Assembly: GCF_030272615.1 (NCBI RefSeq) | Contig: NC_081409.1 | Location: forward strand, 880,247,220-880,311,219 | Origin: Cryptomeria japonica | Lineage: Eukaryota > Streptophyta > Pinopsida > Cupressales > Cupressaceae | Reading direction: 5' to 3' | Length of the DNA: 64,000 bases | Part shown: in pieces, positions 1 to 11,030 of the stretch | Numbering within the stretch: position 1 is the stretch's first letter | Layout of the letters: each line of letters opens with the position of its first letter | The notes under the pieces: generated by a model | Databases searched by the model: none | What the model saw: the letters and a program-made list of their open reading frames with translations, nothing else | Told to the model about the DNA's origin: nothing | Program-made: the position numbers and the translations under genes

Positions 1-17
1 AATCCTGGAAGATTGCT

Positions 18-1538
18 ATGGAGGAAGAAATGGCAGCTTTGAAAAAGAATGATACATGGGATCTTGTACCATTGCCTGAAGGACGAAAACCTGTTGGTTG
101 TAAATGGGTGTTCAAGAAAAAGATTGGTTCAGATGGAAGCATTGAGAAGTATAAAGCAAGGTTGGTTGCAAAAGGCTACTCTCAAGTTGAGGGTGTTGAT
201 TACGGTGAGATATTTTCTCCTGTTGCAAAAATGACGTCCATTAGATTTTTGCTTTCTATTGCTACTGCTTATGATTTAGAGGTTGAGCAAATGGATGTGA
301 AAACTGCTTTCCTTCATGGTGATTTGGAGGAAGATATTTATATGACACAGCCGGAGCACTATATGGTGAAAGGCAAAAGTAATTTGGTCTGTAAATTGAA
401 GAAATCTTTGTATGGCCTCAAACAAAGTCCTAGGATGTGGTACCAGAAATTTGATACATATGTGTTGAGTTTGGGATTTGAACGTTCTAAATCAGATCAC
501 TGTGTTTATTATAAATCTGATGGTGATCATTTCTTATTCATTGCATTGTATGTTGATGATATGTTATTCATTGGTAAAGGGAAATGTATGATTTCAGAAC
601 TGAAGTCTCAGCTCGCTGCTAAATTTGAAATGAAAGATCTTGGTGCAGCAAAGCACATTCTTGGGATGGAAATTAGAAGAGATAGGGTGAATAGAAAGCT
701 ATGGCTAGGCCAGAGTAAGTATGTGAATTCAGTGTTATAGAGGTTCAACATGCAGAATTGTAGACCATTGAGTGTTCCTTTTACAGTTGGAATGAAACTA
801 TCTATTTCAGATTGTCCTACATCCCCATTAGAGATGGAAGACATGAGCAGAGTGCCTTACCAGAGTGCGGTTGGAAGCTTGATGTATGCTATGGTCTGTA
901 CTAGACCAGACATTGCCCAAGCAGTGGGAGTACTTTCTAGATATATGTCTAATCCTGGTAGAGTTCATTGGGATGCAGTCAAAAGAGTCTTCAGATATTT
1001 GAAGGGCACTTCAGAGTATTCTTTGTGTTATCATGGTAATTCAGTTGGAGACATGACTTCCCTTGATATCCATGGTTATGTGGATTCAGATTGGGCAGGT
1101 GATATTGATAGGAGAAGATCCACCAGTGCTTATGTGTTTATTTTGTTTGGTGGTGCAATTAGTTGGATGAGTAAGCGACAGGCTGTGGTTGCTTTATCCA
1201 CTACTGAAGCAGAGTATATGGCAGCTACTCATGCTTGTAAAGAGGCCATTTGGCTTAAGAGACTGTGTTCAGATATTGGAATAAAACAAGGTACAGTGAC
1301 AGTTTACTGTGACAGTCAGAGTGCAATTAGCCTAGCTAAGAACCCGACATTTCATGCCCGGACCAAACATATTGATGTTCAGTATCATTTTGTTAGAGAT
1401 ATGGTCGAAGATGGTAGGGTGAAGCTGGTTAAGGTGGAAACTTTGATGAATGTTGCAGATGCTTTAACTAAGGCTGTGAGCACAGAGAAGTTCAGATGGT
1501 GTTCAGAGTCTATGGGCCTTATGGCCCCTAGCAATTGA
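18..1538 (+). pseudogene. pol: Ty1/copia reverse transcriptase and RNase H, broken by one stop
   Basis: This is the C-terminal part of a copia polyprotein. The first 240 codons are a RVT_2-type reverse transcriptase: DTWDLVPLP, KARLVAKGYSQ, VEQMDVKTAFLHG, KSLYGLKQSPRMWY and the catalytic YVDD near codon 177. After an in-frame TAG at 738-740 the same frame continues to 1538 with RNase H motifs VDSDWAGD, STTEAEYMAA, CDSQSAI and KHIDVQYH. The enzymes would copy element RNA to DNA in cytoplasmic virus-like particles. The frame is otherwise open for 1.5 kb, so this copy is young or was recently selected. The stop is of the kind made by a C-to-T transition in a methylated CHG context (inference). 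Confidence 0.95.
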
Positions 1539-1581
1539 TTCATTGTGTTGACATTCCCTTCCGCTCATGCAAGGTGTTCGA

Positions 1582-1594
1582 CAAGTGGGAGATT
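1582..1594 (+). other. Polypurine tract of element A
   Basis: A purine-rich stretch (CAAGTGGGAGA) lies directly before the LTR start TGTTGG. This is the usual plus-strand primer of plant copia elements. Confidence 0.8.
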
Positions 1595-2488
1595 TGTTGG
1601 AAAAAATGGTGTCTCAACCTTGCATTTATGTGAGGTTACTATTTATAGTAAGTTTTCATTTGAGCACGAAATGGTGTGAAACTCTCCCTGAAGCTTCTGG
1701 TTGGCTAGATAAGCATTCCGGTAAAGTTGCGTCGCAAGGTCACGGCTAGTTTTGAAGATATTAAAGTTTTCGTCTTGGAGGGGTGCAATAAAATGTTTAA
1801 ACTTAATTTTGGGGACTTTAGAGGCTCCAAAACGCCCTGAAAAGTGGCCGTAACCGGTGAAGCGGGTTACAAGGTGATAGAGCACTTCGTGAGATTTTCG
1901 GTGCTTCAAACGGTTCGTCAATCGGACACCCGGTTCTCAAGTTATGGCCTCCGGAAGTTTGTACTCCTGAAATAGGAAAAATAATTTGTATCGGATACAT
2001 AAATGAGCTGTAAAAGGGAGCGACACATGTTGATGTGTACTTTAACATGTCATAGGGCATCTAGAAGGGAGATAAGGTCGGCTACACCTTATTGGGTGGT
2101 TTTAGCCCATGGTTTTGTAATACTGTTTGACGGTTTCTTGTATTGTATCTCCTATTTATGAGGTGTGTGAGATAGAGGTTGTGTGTAAGAGTCTTATGGC
2201 TATTGAGTTGCCTCTGAATCTCTGATTAGTGGTACTCCTGCGAAGAGCTTGCTCTGCAAGTATTTTGTAATCTGTTTTTGATTGCTGAATAAAATATTGA
2301 GCTGCTTTTGGAGGGTGGGGTTTTTCTCCCGAAAGGGTTTTCCCCACGTAAATCACTGTGTTGTGGTATGAATGCTATTATATCTATTTCTATTTTCTGT
2401 AACTGTTGTAATGATCTGAAAAAGTTTTGCATTACCCTCCTCTTAAGGTTAGTGTAGGAAGTTGTTTCTGCTACTTAACTTCCTTACA
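1595..2488 (+). repeat. 3' LTR of element A (about 894 bp)
   Basis: The LTR starts TGTTGG just after the polypurine tract and ends TTACA at 2488. No coding frame continues into it. It holds AATAAA-like signals near 1787 and 2288. Its last 36 bases contain an inverted repeat: TGTAGGAAGTT at 2453-2463 and AACTTCCTTACA at 2477-2488. The paired 5' LTR is outside the window, so the end is inferred from the TG...CA rule and the return of the B gag frame. Confidence 0.75.
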
Positions 2489-2493
2489 AAGAT

Positions 2494-3065
2494 TTCCATA
2501 AGGGTCTACGTAGATGAAGTTATTCATGAGATGTTCTTTTGTGAGTATCATAAGCTTGACCATGTGTATTTGGGATCTCAGGTTTTTGAAACAAGGATGA
2601 TGGTGACTTAGGCATGAAACATGGTCCTCTATTACCTCCAATATTAGGTCTCCTTTGATCCATGTTGACTTGAATTTCTTGAGTAGGTCAATTTTATACT
2701 ATTTGGGACATGTCAAAATCATGAGGTATCTTAGCTCCACTTTGTGCCATCACTTGTAGGAAATATTGTCTCTCTCTTCTCACAATTTCTTGTATCATCT
2801 TGTTGAAATGAGGATCCATAACTGCATCTTCCACCTTTGCTGAGTGTACTGAAATATTGTCCATATTGTCATTTTGTGCATCATTGTTGTTTGTGTCATC
2901 CATGTTCTCAACATTCTGAATGTTTCTATAGATGCCCATGTCAGGTAATGTGGCATGATCAAAATTGAAAAAGATATTGTTTTCGTACTTATAGACACTC
3001 ATGTTTGCGGACTCTTGATCCTCTTGAGCTTCCCTCCTAGATTTTTGGGAATGGGTTCCAACCAT
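2494..3065 (-). pseudogene. gag: Gag N-terminus of element B
   Basis: A 123-codon minus-strand frame from 3065 to 2694 is polar and N/D/Q-rich. It ends in a segment (RRERQYFLQVMAQSGAKIP, then DFD) that matches the corresponding part of the gag genes of G (EKYFLMLAKFDATL, then DFD) and E (EKYLLMLTRKGVKIP). The same frame continues after nonsense codons at 2694-2696 and 2688-2690 to about 2500, where element A interrupts it. No capsid core or zinc knuckle is present, as these lie downstream of the break. The shared segment identifies it as Tat-type gag; the function of this N-terminal region is unknown. Confidence 0.72.
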
Positions 3066-3585
3066 GAACTAGGTCTTGACCAAGATGTGTGAGACTAGAT
3101 AAAAATAAAAATAGTATGGAAGACCAAAAGTTGGATGGAATGTAAATGAATCTAAGGTGTACTTGCAATGTACCAAGTGTAAGACCAAATATGTATGTAG
3201 TAGAGTAAGTGTGACTTCTAAAGAGATTATAGATCTCTTGATGAGGTAAGTTGACCTCGACTCCAAGTAAGACCAAATGAGACCCAAAGGTGATAGACCT
3301 TGATGAGGGACCACTTAGAAAAATGTTGTTGTATGTATTGTGTTGACAAAGAAAGATTGGGGACAAGTAAGTGACCTTTTGACTCAAGTTTAGACAAATG
3401 TGAATGTAATGCAAGGTATAAAGAAATGATGAACTTTGTGAGACCCAAAAATAGGTTGAATGCTAGATGAAAACCTAGAGAAATAACCTAGGAAGCTCAA
3501 GAATTCTGAAACTGATTTCTCTTGCTGATTGGATTGTAATTTTTTTCCAATATTGAACACGGGCATGCCTGTATCCTTCACAAAT

Positions 3586-3715
3586 ACGATTGAAGTACAC
3601 AGACATGTTTTTCTCCTACATAGATGTTGTTGAAGTACACATAAGTGTTTTTGTCAGACAGACATAGTTGAAGTACACAGACGTGTTTGTATCAGACACA
3701 AACATGTTTTAAAAC
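3586..3715 (-). repeat. Motif block 1 of element B leader
   Basis: Irregular copies of a 10-bp word, with forms such as CACAGACATG, CACAGACGTG, CACATAAGTG and CACAAACATG, several preceded by GAAGTA. Spacing is irregular (about 25-50 bp), so this is neither a satellite nor a CRISPR array. Confidence 0.6.
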
Positions 3716-4944
3716 ATGAGTGCAATTTTTTCCAATTTGTGAAGTTGTTATTGTGACCAAATCAAAATTTCTGACCATTTTTTGTCACAAGAGGACACAA
3801 TGTTGATGATGAATCTATGTTTGCAAGTGTTTGGACTCAAAATGACTCAAAAGAAAGTGTGTTGTTTGATGTAAAAATATTTTTGCATACACTTGAAGAC
3901 ACAAAAGACAATATTTTTTGATGTTTGGTCTTGAATGTTTGAATATTTTAAAAGAAGACAAGCACAATTCCTATGGTTGGCTAGGACAATAGTTGTTGAG
4001 CCCACATGGGGTTTCCACTGAGGCTACGCTATTTAAAGTGGATACTTAGGTGCTTGAACCCACTGGCTCCACCCTTGACACTCACTTCTCCAGGGCAACC
4101 AAGCACCAATCCCCATGAAAACTCCTCGTGGAAAACTTTGTACCTTAACTAAGAATCGTATGTGTGTGGGCCGCTCCAGAGGTCCGACCTCCTACCCCAA
4201 CAACTAGAAGGATTTTAGCTTTCTAAAAAAAAAAGGTTCTAGTAAGGGAATCCACTCATGTGGCCATACATGCGGTGCTTTTAGCTTTGTAAATACAAAA
4301 GGCTCCTAGCCGATAGGGGTTATGCCCTACTATTGATCAAATGAATTTTATCAAATGGGTTTATGGGGACATAGTTTTGATATGGACTAATCAGCACACA
4401 TTACCCATGGCTTTCACCATGGATACAATTATTTATAATGGTTTAGAAGAGGGGGGTATCACCTCGCTACCACTTGGATCGTTCCCTCCTCACTAGTAGT
4501 CCTAGTGACCACACAGGGTGGTAAGCCCTCTAAAGATTAAACACAAAGAGCCTATTGCTCAAGAAACAAAAGACACTGGTTAAATTTTAGTGCACCAATT
4601 GAAGTGTTTGCTAATTTATGAAAATAAAGCACACAATGAAAATTAAAAGAAAATCCTTGCCAAGGTCCTACAACAAAGATTTGCGAGTAGTTTGGGTTCT
4701 TTCAAATGATTACCCCTTCCAACAAGCAAACAAGTAAGGTTTATTTTAACAAAATCCCAAAACACTTTGTCAAAATTAGGGGCCTTCGACACACAATTCA
4801 CTTTCAAAGACAAGCTGCACCACTTCATTAGTTGGACCACAATATATTAGCTCAAATAAACTAGATTTTAAACCCTAAATGATGAAACAAAAAACCTAAA
4901 TTAGAATTGGCAAATTTGAAAATGCTCAAAGACATAAATGTGGA

Positions 4945-5225
4945 TTTACTAATCACAAACATGGTTCTGGAACACAAACATGTCTAAATACTTCACAAAT
5001 GTGATTCTGCAAAAAATGCCAAAATATAAAACCCTACAAAACACAGATGTAATTATATTTCACAAATGCAGTAAAATCTCTCACAAACATGCCTATAATG
5101 AAAGCATACAAAAATGAAAAATGTTGTCAGGAACATAGACGCGATTCAAGGATTCACAAATATGTCTAGAAAAACAAAAACATGGTTCCAAAAGGTGCAG
5201 ACATGAAAATTTGAAATGTTGTCGG
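4945..5225 (-). repeat. Motif block 2 of element B leader, next to the LTR
   Basis: About ten further copies of the block 1 word (CACAAACATG, CACAAATGTG, CACAGATGTA, CATAGACGCG, CACAAATATG, GCAGACATG). The block ends about 90 bp from the LTR edge at 5318, the same offset as in elements E and I. Confidence 0.6.
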
Positions 5226-5294
5226 AAAATGTCAGATCTGCAACTTCAAAAACACAAAAATCTGCAAAAAAAGATGTTAAATACAAAAGGACAA

Positions 5295-5314
5295 GAGTCC
5301 CACCGGGTGTTCCA
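5295..5314 (-). other. Primer-binding-site candidate of element B
   Basis: Directly inside the LTR the minus strand reads TGGAACACCCGGTGGGACTC. The position and leading TGG fit a tRNA 3'-end complement. It resembles the primer sites of E and I (TGGTGCCCACCATGGGGC, TGGCACCCATCGTGGAGCC). The tRNA was not identified. Confidence 0.6.
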
Positions 5315-5317
5315 AAA

Positions 5318-6101
5318 TGTGTATACTAAAAAGTGAATAATGAAAACAACATTATTGAAAGACTAAAATAGATTTAACTACAAAACCCTAGCCTAACAAC
5401 AACAAAGATCCACCATAACATATGGATATTACCTAAGACAATGTAAATCAACAAAATAAAAAATATTATACCATCACATGTCCATTAGGGTTTTCACCTC
5501 CATTGATCTTGCTCGATATATTTGCTCTTAGATTTTATGTTTTCACAAGAGCTCAATAAAGAATGAAAATGTGGTTGATAGCTTGATAGCAAAAGGGTTT
5601 GATTGCATAAGATTGATTAGACAATTAGAATGCTTAGAATTTTTAGGGTTGATAATGAAGGAGAGTGTCCTCTTATATAGAAGACACTTTAGAAAATGAA
5701 GGGATAAGATTAAGAGGTGTAAAAGATAGATGGTCGGCTAGGATTAAAGGGTAGGTATAGGAAATAAGAAAATAATGAGAGGGTAGGTAGTGTAGGAATT
5801 AAGAGATGAATGACATGTGTCATGGGTAGAAAAGGCTAATGAATTAAATACATAAATAAAGATTTATTTAATTGATAGAGGAAGTAGGATCAATTAAATA
5901 AATAAAAGTATTTATTTAATTTAAGAAAAAGGATAATTTAAATAAATAAAAGTATTTATTTAAATGAGAAAAGGCTTAGAAGAGGATAAATGAATTAATT
6001 AAATAAATAAAGATTTATATAATTAATAGAAGACTTAAGATAAAATAATTAAATAAATAAAAATATTTATTTAATAGACAGGATAATTTTAGGTGTCTAC
6101 A
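5318..6101 (-). repeat. 5' LTR of element B (784 bp)
   Basis: Read on the minus strand it starts TGTAGACACC and ends GTATACACA, giving the expected TG...CA ends. A TATATAAG box lies on the minus strand at 5672-5679. The U3 side (5850-6090) is AT-rich with repeated ATTTATTTAATT words, as in the LTRs of E and K. Confidence 0.8.
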
Positions 6102-7718
6102 GCCGTAATTCTTGTTTTGATACAGAGGTTGTTGGAAGTAGAATCTTTGGTTGTTCTATTGTCCCAATCTTAACTGCCTCTGTTGGTTCAATAAATATGG
6201 ATGACCTTTCTTGATAGTACTCAGGTAAAGTGTCAAATCTCCCATCTTCCGGTGCCTCGAGGAGGTCTTCACCATTAGATGCATCCTTTCTTTTTACTTT
6301 GTCTAGGTCGAATGTTACCAATAAATGGTTTTCAGCATTAGATTTGATATTGGTTTCTTTATTTTCACTTTTGTGACTGGGAGATTTGGCACCCACTTGA
6401 CTGGAAGATGCATTGTTGAAATCCTGGTTGAAAGTTGTTGTGGGTTCGATTGCATTAAGATATAAGGATATGGCATGGTCATTAGGAAAGGTATCAATGG
6501 CGACATGTCTTTCATTTTCCTAGTCAGTAAGTTTAGGATGGATTAGAGGTAAGGGGTTCTCAAGTTGAGATGTTTCGAGGGTATTAAGGGTCATGAAAGA
6601 GATGTCAAATTTTTTGATACGTATTTCAATGTCTAGAATGACACTCTTGTCAGAATGACCTCTCACAAGTAGCTTCTGATTGTCCTCAATTAAGTCCAAG
6701 TCAATCGAATGTGATTCTAATTCAAGTGGGCTAGTTCATAATGTTTTCCCTACATAAGCATGAACTACATTGACACCTACATCTTCTTCAAAGAAAGTTT
6801 CTTCTATTGATTGTCCAGAATGATAGGAATCCCATTCCCATTTATTAGACTCTATCTCACTTGCAGCTTGCAATCTACAGATTTGTTCATATAGCATTTT
6901 ATTTGTTTCTTCTATTTTTCTTGCTATATCATTTCTTCTCTCATATTCAGCTTCCTCTAGGTAGATATTGATTTCTTTCAACCTTGCTTTCAGATCTCCT
7001 TGATTTGTACCAGCTTCTTGTTTGTTTTGATTAGGAGAACGCTATTTAGGAGATGCCTTTAGATTTTTTTCATGTTGATTAGAAGCTTTCTTCTTTTGCC
7101 ATTTCATGTTTGTTTGTTCTCATTTCTTGGCAGATGTTTCTTCTCTTTCAATTGCAAGTTGTTCTTGTCTGTTTTCATGGTTATCTTGTTGTTGGCTAAA
7201 AGTTGTGTCCTCTTGTAGAGTAACTTGTCCATACCCTAAGCATGATTTGTCTGTAGCCTGCTGAGTATGAGATTGGATAGGTTCTGAGATACCTTCTTTT
7301 CTTTTTCCTATAGGACCTGTTCTAGTGTATCCCATTTTCTGAAGAATGTTAAATCTTTTTCCATATTTTTCAGTGTGTATTCTGACATTGTTGATCTTTT
7401 GTTGGACTTCTTCATCCTTGTATAGCCATTGTAGCACATCTTTGTCTTGTGTTTCCTCTGATAAGGTCCCAATACTAACAAATGCTCCACCAAATATAGG
7501 AAGATGTTTCACAATTGGTTGTTGTTTAGAGTTTGATGGTTTTCCATAGGAATTAAGAGAAAGCAGTAACTGTGAGTGAATATTCTTCGTTCCCTCGATC
7601 TCTTAGCCACATTTATTTTTTCCATATTTGACAAAATTGAGGCAAATAATTTTTCCTTGGATTGTGTGTTTGAAGATGATGCCTCCCTATTATGAGGAAC
7701 AATGACCTCTTGAGACAA
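6102..7718 (-). pseudogene. Element G G-patch-like segment and protease-RT linker
   Basis: After the protease the minus strand encodes a glycine-patterned stretch (ILQKMGYTRTGPIGKRKEG, then CLGYG) around 7240-7370, matching MGYKGKGPIGKHQEG and GLGYE in E. This looks like a G-patch, a short RNA-binding motif. Downstream come a charged coiled-coil-like stretch (6981-6736, EEAEYERRNDIARKIEETNK) and an acidic linker (6396-6097, AKSPSHKSENKE, KRKDASNGEDLLEAPEDGRF) that parallels E 39358-39113. The frame runs into the B LTR, which cuts it just before the reverse transcriptase. Several stops and frame changes make it non-functional. Confidence 0.75.
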
Positions 7719-7739
7719 TTTTAAATTACTACAGTACTG

Positions 7740-8660
7740 GAATGGATTTGAATCTGTTGAGAAGGTGATTTCCTGCCCATTGTAGGGAAATTTCAGGCAC
7801 TGATGATATTTTGATGGAATAGCTTGTATGTCATGTATCTAGGGTCTTCCCAAGAGTATCTTGTATGATACATCTAAGTCTAGATACTGGTATGATGCGT
7901 CTTTCTACAAAGGTCCCACTTTGATGGGTAATATCATAATTCCTTTAGAGGAATGGTCTTCTTCATCATATGCTTTGATTATAATCTTTTTTGGGAGATC
8001 AACTACATCTTCAGAATAACCGAGAGCACGAACAATACCTAATGAGTAAATGTTTAAGCCAACTCCCCCATCTATTAGGACACATTTAACATGTGTCTTA
8101 TGAATGAGTAATTAAATATGAAAGGGAGCATTACGGGGATGTTGAAAGGACATGTCATCTTCTTCGATGAATGATAAGCAGTGAGGGGTTGTGAGGTGTC
8201 CCATTGTGGCTTGGAATTGATCTACATCAATATCTTTGGACACATTTGTATCTACTAGTGCTCTTTCAAGAATTCCTTTGTGTGTAGGTGAAAGCCTTAA
8301 AAGTTCTAAGATGGATATTTGCATGGGAGTTTTCTGTAGTTGATCCACTAGACTGTATTATTTCGTAGTGGATGACGTGTTAGTTATAGGACCCGACAAA
8401 ACAACTTTGGCTTTGCTTCTTATGATAGCATGAGAAGGTTCTTGATGTTGTTTCTCTTTAACCACAATTACATTTACCACATTGTCATATGCATGAGCAT
8501 GGTTCACCTTTGCTTTCCCCTTACCATTATGTGCTACTCATGATTCACCCTTCTCATAGTTAGGAAGCTAAGTTTTGAAAGTTTTATGAGATTCGTTTGT
8601 CATATGCCAACCCATAGTTATCATTCCATTATCAATCAAATCTTGGATGACATGTTTTAA
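7740..8660 (-). pseudogene. pro: Element G post-zinc-knuckle and aspartic protease region
   Basis: On the minus strand a decayed frame continues gag after the C insertion (HVIQDLIDNGMI). A segment QISILELLRLSPTHKGILE at 8348-8112 is shared with E (QISILELLKLSPKHKEILE) and D. It is followed by the retropepsin loop VLIDGGVGLNIYS near 8045-8080 and by a C-terminal LLGRP...IHDIQAIPS...CLKFPYNG segment near 7770-7870. The DGG at the catalytic position is common in plant Ty3 proteases. Stops interrupt it, for example in the LLGRP segment and around 7903. The enzyme would have cut the element polyprotein. Confidence 0.83.
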
Positions 8661-8666
8661 CCGCTA

Positions 8667-8671
8667 CAATT
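8667..8671. repeat. Left target-site duplication of element C (CAATT)
   Basis: CAATT directly precedes the C 5' LTR, and the same five bases follow the 3' LTR at 16557-16561. A perfect 5-bp duplication is the size expected for LTR-retrotransposon integration. Confidence 0.93.
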
Positions 8672-9947
8672 TGTAGCGTCCTAAAATTGTGACACTTGCA
8701 ATTTCGACTGCATTTCAGTCTTCACGATGGCGACGCAACACGAAACCTGAATGGAGACCCCGAAACCTGTTTATGACACAAAAAACTGCATTTTCTTGCA
8801 CCCTGGCCTGATCCTCCTTTGCACCCTGCTGTCCCGGGAGGTGGGACTAGAGCGCCCAGCACCCTGGTCCTTCAGGACCAGGGCACCCAGCGCCCTGGTC
8901 CCCTAGGACCATGGTGCCCAGCGCCCTGGTCCCTGGCCCTATTTTGGGCCCGGTCTCCTATGGGGCTTCGGGTCCTTTTGTTTGCAAATTGGAAAATATT
9001 GTTTCCTGGTCGGCCTAAGGTCGGGAAAATTAGTCTATCAGCCCTAATTGACAAGTATATAAACTACATTTTCCTCTCCCATTTGGTAAGATAGATGGAT
9101 GGGAAAAAGGTGAAAACGATACTCAAACATTCAAGCATTCAAGCATTCAAGCATTCCTTCAAGCAATTGAGCATTCTAAGTATCCATTCAAGGCTAAGTG
9201 TTGCATTCAAGACAAGGATTCAACCATTGAAGAGGAGATCACTTACTACATACTACTACAACATACAACATACAACAACATCTATACCTTCGCACATAAG
9301 GATACAAACATCCTTACAACAAGGTACTAGTACTTGTTTTACATTACAAACATTTACATTTACAACATTTCTCATTTCTTGGTTAATTCCAAAATCGGGG
9401 TTTGACATAAGGGCAAACCCCTAATCCCTAACCCCCCAATCATCTTCGCTTTTCTGTGTGTAGGTTGCAGGTACGCGGCTGAAATTGAAGATCTGGAATC
9501 CTTGTGCAGAGATGAACAGATCCCCCTTCGTTTCGCAGATTTTTCGGAGGACCGTGTGCACACCGGGCGCCATCGTCCCGTCAACTTTTGCTCAAATTTG
9601 CAGGACAGCGTCGTATCGACATTTTACTACTAATTCCAGGTCCGCAGCTTCATCCTATATCTCTATCTCAGTTTATAAGCGAATCTTTCTCACTTTCTAT
9701 GTATTCCTAGCTTAATTCTCCTATCAACATTCTTTACAAAAGAGGGTAGCCTTGCTGTCTTAACCCTTGAAACTCATTTAGAATCCAATCTTGCATTGTG
9801 TGGGATTGGATCTTGTGGGTTTCAACCCCTCTTTTTAATGTAAAGTCTATCCCAAGTGAAAACCGCCAACCCTAGTCACCTCCCTTCTCTCTCTCCTCGG
9901 AGCTGGAAGAGGGGAGAGCAACTAGGGTTCGATTTTTCCGCTTTACA
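8672..9947 (+). repeat. 5' LTR of element C (1,276 bp)
   Basis: It starts TGTAGCGTCC and ends CTTTACA. A TATATAAA box lies at 9056-9063. A palindromic motif array (8852-8932) sits about 125-205 bp upstream of the TATA box. A related GGACC...GTCC motif at 9549-9578 lies in the transcribed part. A CAAGCATT direct repeat near 9130-9155 has one more unit here than in the 3' LTR. Confidence 0.95.
8852..8932. repeat. Palindromic GGACC...GGTCC array in C 5' LTR
   Basis: Units at 8875-8901 and 8906-8932 consist of two 12-base arms, GGACCAGGGCGC and its reverse complement, around a CCA spacer, with small changes. A half unit lies at 8852-8870. Neighbouring units are joined by short inverted CCTGGTCC/GGACCAGG words, so the array could fold into successive hairpins. 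Confidence 0.85.
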
Positions 9948-9950
9948 TTT

Positions 9951-9969
9951 TGGTGAACCCGACGTGAAC
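9951..9969 (+). other. Primer binding site of element C
   Basis: TGGTGAACCCGACGTGAAC begins three bases after the LTR end. The minus-strand element D has almost the same site (TGGTGAACCTGACATGAA), which ties the two families together. The tRNA was not identified. Confidence 0.8.
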
Positions 9970-10307
9970 ATCCTTTCTGATTATTCATGCTTAGATCTGA
10001 AAATTGGATTCCTTAATTGCATTTCCATGTTTGATCTTTTGCAAATTTTAGAGGTTAATTGCATAAAAACCCTAAATTTTCTTTTTAGTAATTGAGCTTG
10101 CGAAATGTGTAATTGTTAATGCTTGTTTCAGATCTACCCTTCTATTACAAATTATCAATTCATATTTGTGCTTTAGTTTTGAAAATTAAGTGGTTAAGTG
10201 TCAAAACCCTAATTTTTAAAACCCTCTTGATTCAACCTTTGTCCGACAATTTTACTGATCAAAACATCTCCAAATCAGCTGTAACTTTGGATTCTGCAAC
10301 AAAATCA

Positions 10308-10407
10308 CAATATCTTTCATCCCTGAAAATTTGGAAAAAAGTTGCACGGACTGTGTGCACTCCGAGCGCCATCGTCCCTGACATTTTTTTCGAAATTTCG
10401 GGAGCTA
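10308..10407 (+). repeat. Direct repeat copy 1 in C leader, with GGAC...GTCC motif
   Basis: About 100 bp starting near CTTTCATCCCTG and ending near TTTCGGGAG recur at 10931-11030 with few changes. Each copy carries a GTGTGCACTCCGAGC core inside a GGAC(C)...GTCC frame (10348-10377 and 10971-11000), also found in the C LTR and in D. Confidence 0.8.
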
Positions 10408-10930
10408 GATCTTACTGTATTTTTCTGCTAAAATCCAGAATTTTGGCTGATTTTATCAATTATAACACTTTCAAAATTACAGTCAAAATTGGTCTAGTGA
10501 TTGCTTGGATTAAGGCTCCTAATCATTCAAAAATTGTTGAAATTAAAATTTTGTGTCAAAATGGTGTTCTTACTATCCTAAATCTGAAAAGTGTGTTCGC
10601 ATTCATTCAAAATTTCAGTGCTTTATTCAAATTCTTGCAATTTGTGACTTTTGAAATTAAGTGCTTAATTACAACAACTTCGATTTCCACTTTCAAAATT
10701 GAATTTTGCGTGAAATTGAGTCAACTTTTAAATTTCAAAACTTGCATTGCTTTTGGTATTTCCTCTAAAATCATAAAATTCAAAATTTCAGTTTCCCTCT
10801 CTTTTTCAAAAATTCAAATTTTGCATTTTTCGACAATCTTGGTAGGGTTCAATTTTGAGATTGCAACTTTAATTTGGCCTACCTATAGATCATAAAATCA
10901 CTCAATTTTTTCAGATTAGCTCTAAAATCA

Positions 10931-11030
10931 TCATACCTTTCATCCCTGCAAATTTTGAAAAAAGTTGCGAGGACCGTGTGCACTCCGAGCACCACGGTCC
11001 CTGACATTTTTTTCAAAATTTCGGGAGATT
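10931..11030 (+). repeat. Direct repeat copy 2 in C leader
   Basis: Second copy of the 100-bp repeat, ending about 100 bp before the gag start. The motif GGACCGTGTGCAC...GGTCC is at 10971-11000. Confidence 0.8.

Larger units (their letters stand above)
1..2488 (+). mobile_element. Element A: 3' half of a Ty1/copia retrotransposon
   Basis: The window opens inside the pol gene of a copia-type element. The order reverse transcriptase, RNase H, polypurine tract, LTR on one strand is diagnostic of an element 3' end. Its 5' LTR, gag, protease and integrase lie outside the window. The right edge is put at 2488 because the LTR ends in CA there and the sequence just beyond reads as the gag frame of element B, so A appears to have inserted into B. 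The target duplication cannot be checked because the left end is missing. The protein resembles the Tork/Tnt1 group, but the lineage is not proven. Confidence 0.93.
3066..5317 (-). other. Leader (5' untranslated region) of element B
   Basis: This 2.25 kb between primer site and gag has no credible gene; the overlapping minus-strand frames at 3037-3581 look like chance. It holds two blocks of a short motif, CACAAACATG or CACAGACATG (3586-3715 and 4945-5225), flanking a motif-free middle. The middle contains two boxes also found in the leaders of E and I: a CACTTGGATCGTTCC box at 4470-4486 and a GCCCTCTAAAGATTAAA box at 4523-4540. Confidence 0.75.
2489..6101 (-). mobile_element. Element B: Ty3 retrotransposon fragment (5' LTR, leader, gag start)
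   Basis: Read on the minus strand this is a 5' LTR (6101 to 5318), a primer site, a 2.25-kb leader and the start of gag, then the junction with element A. The LTR start (TGTAGACACC) and leader plan match elements E and I, so it belongs to the same Tat/Ogre-like group. At the right edge its LTR abuts the minus-strand pol linker of element G in mid frame, so B inserted into G. The rest of B lies left of the window. Confidence 0.82.
6102..8671 (-). mobile_element. Element G, distal piece: protease to pol linker of an old Tat-like Ty3 element
   Basis: Minus-strand coding remnants run from just after the gag zinc knuckle to just before the reverse transcriptase, in the same order and with clear similarity to element E. 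The piece is bounded by the B LTR on the left and the C insertion on the right; its gag half continues at 16557-18374. It holds more stops than E, so it is older. Confidence 0.85.

Noticed and set aside
10113-10895. 260-codon plus-strand open frame in the C leader
   Set aside because: It is low-complexity and F/I/K-rich, its content follows TTCAAAATT-like words and the motif module, it has no domain and it lies in an untranslated leader.
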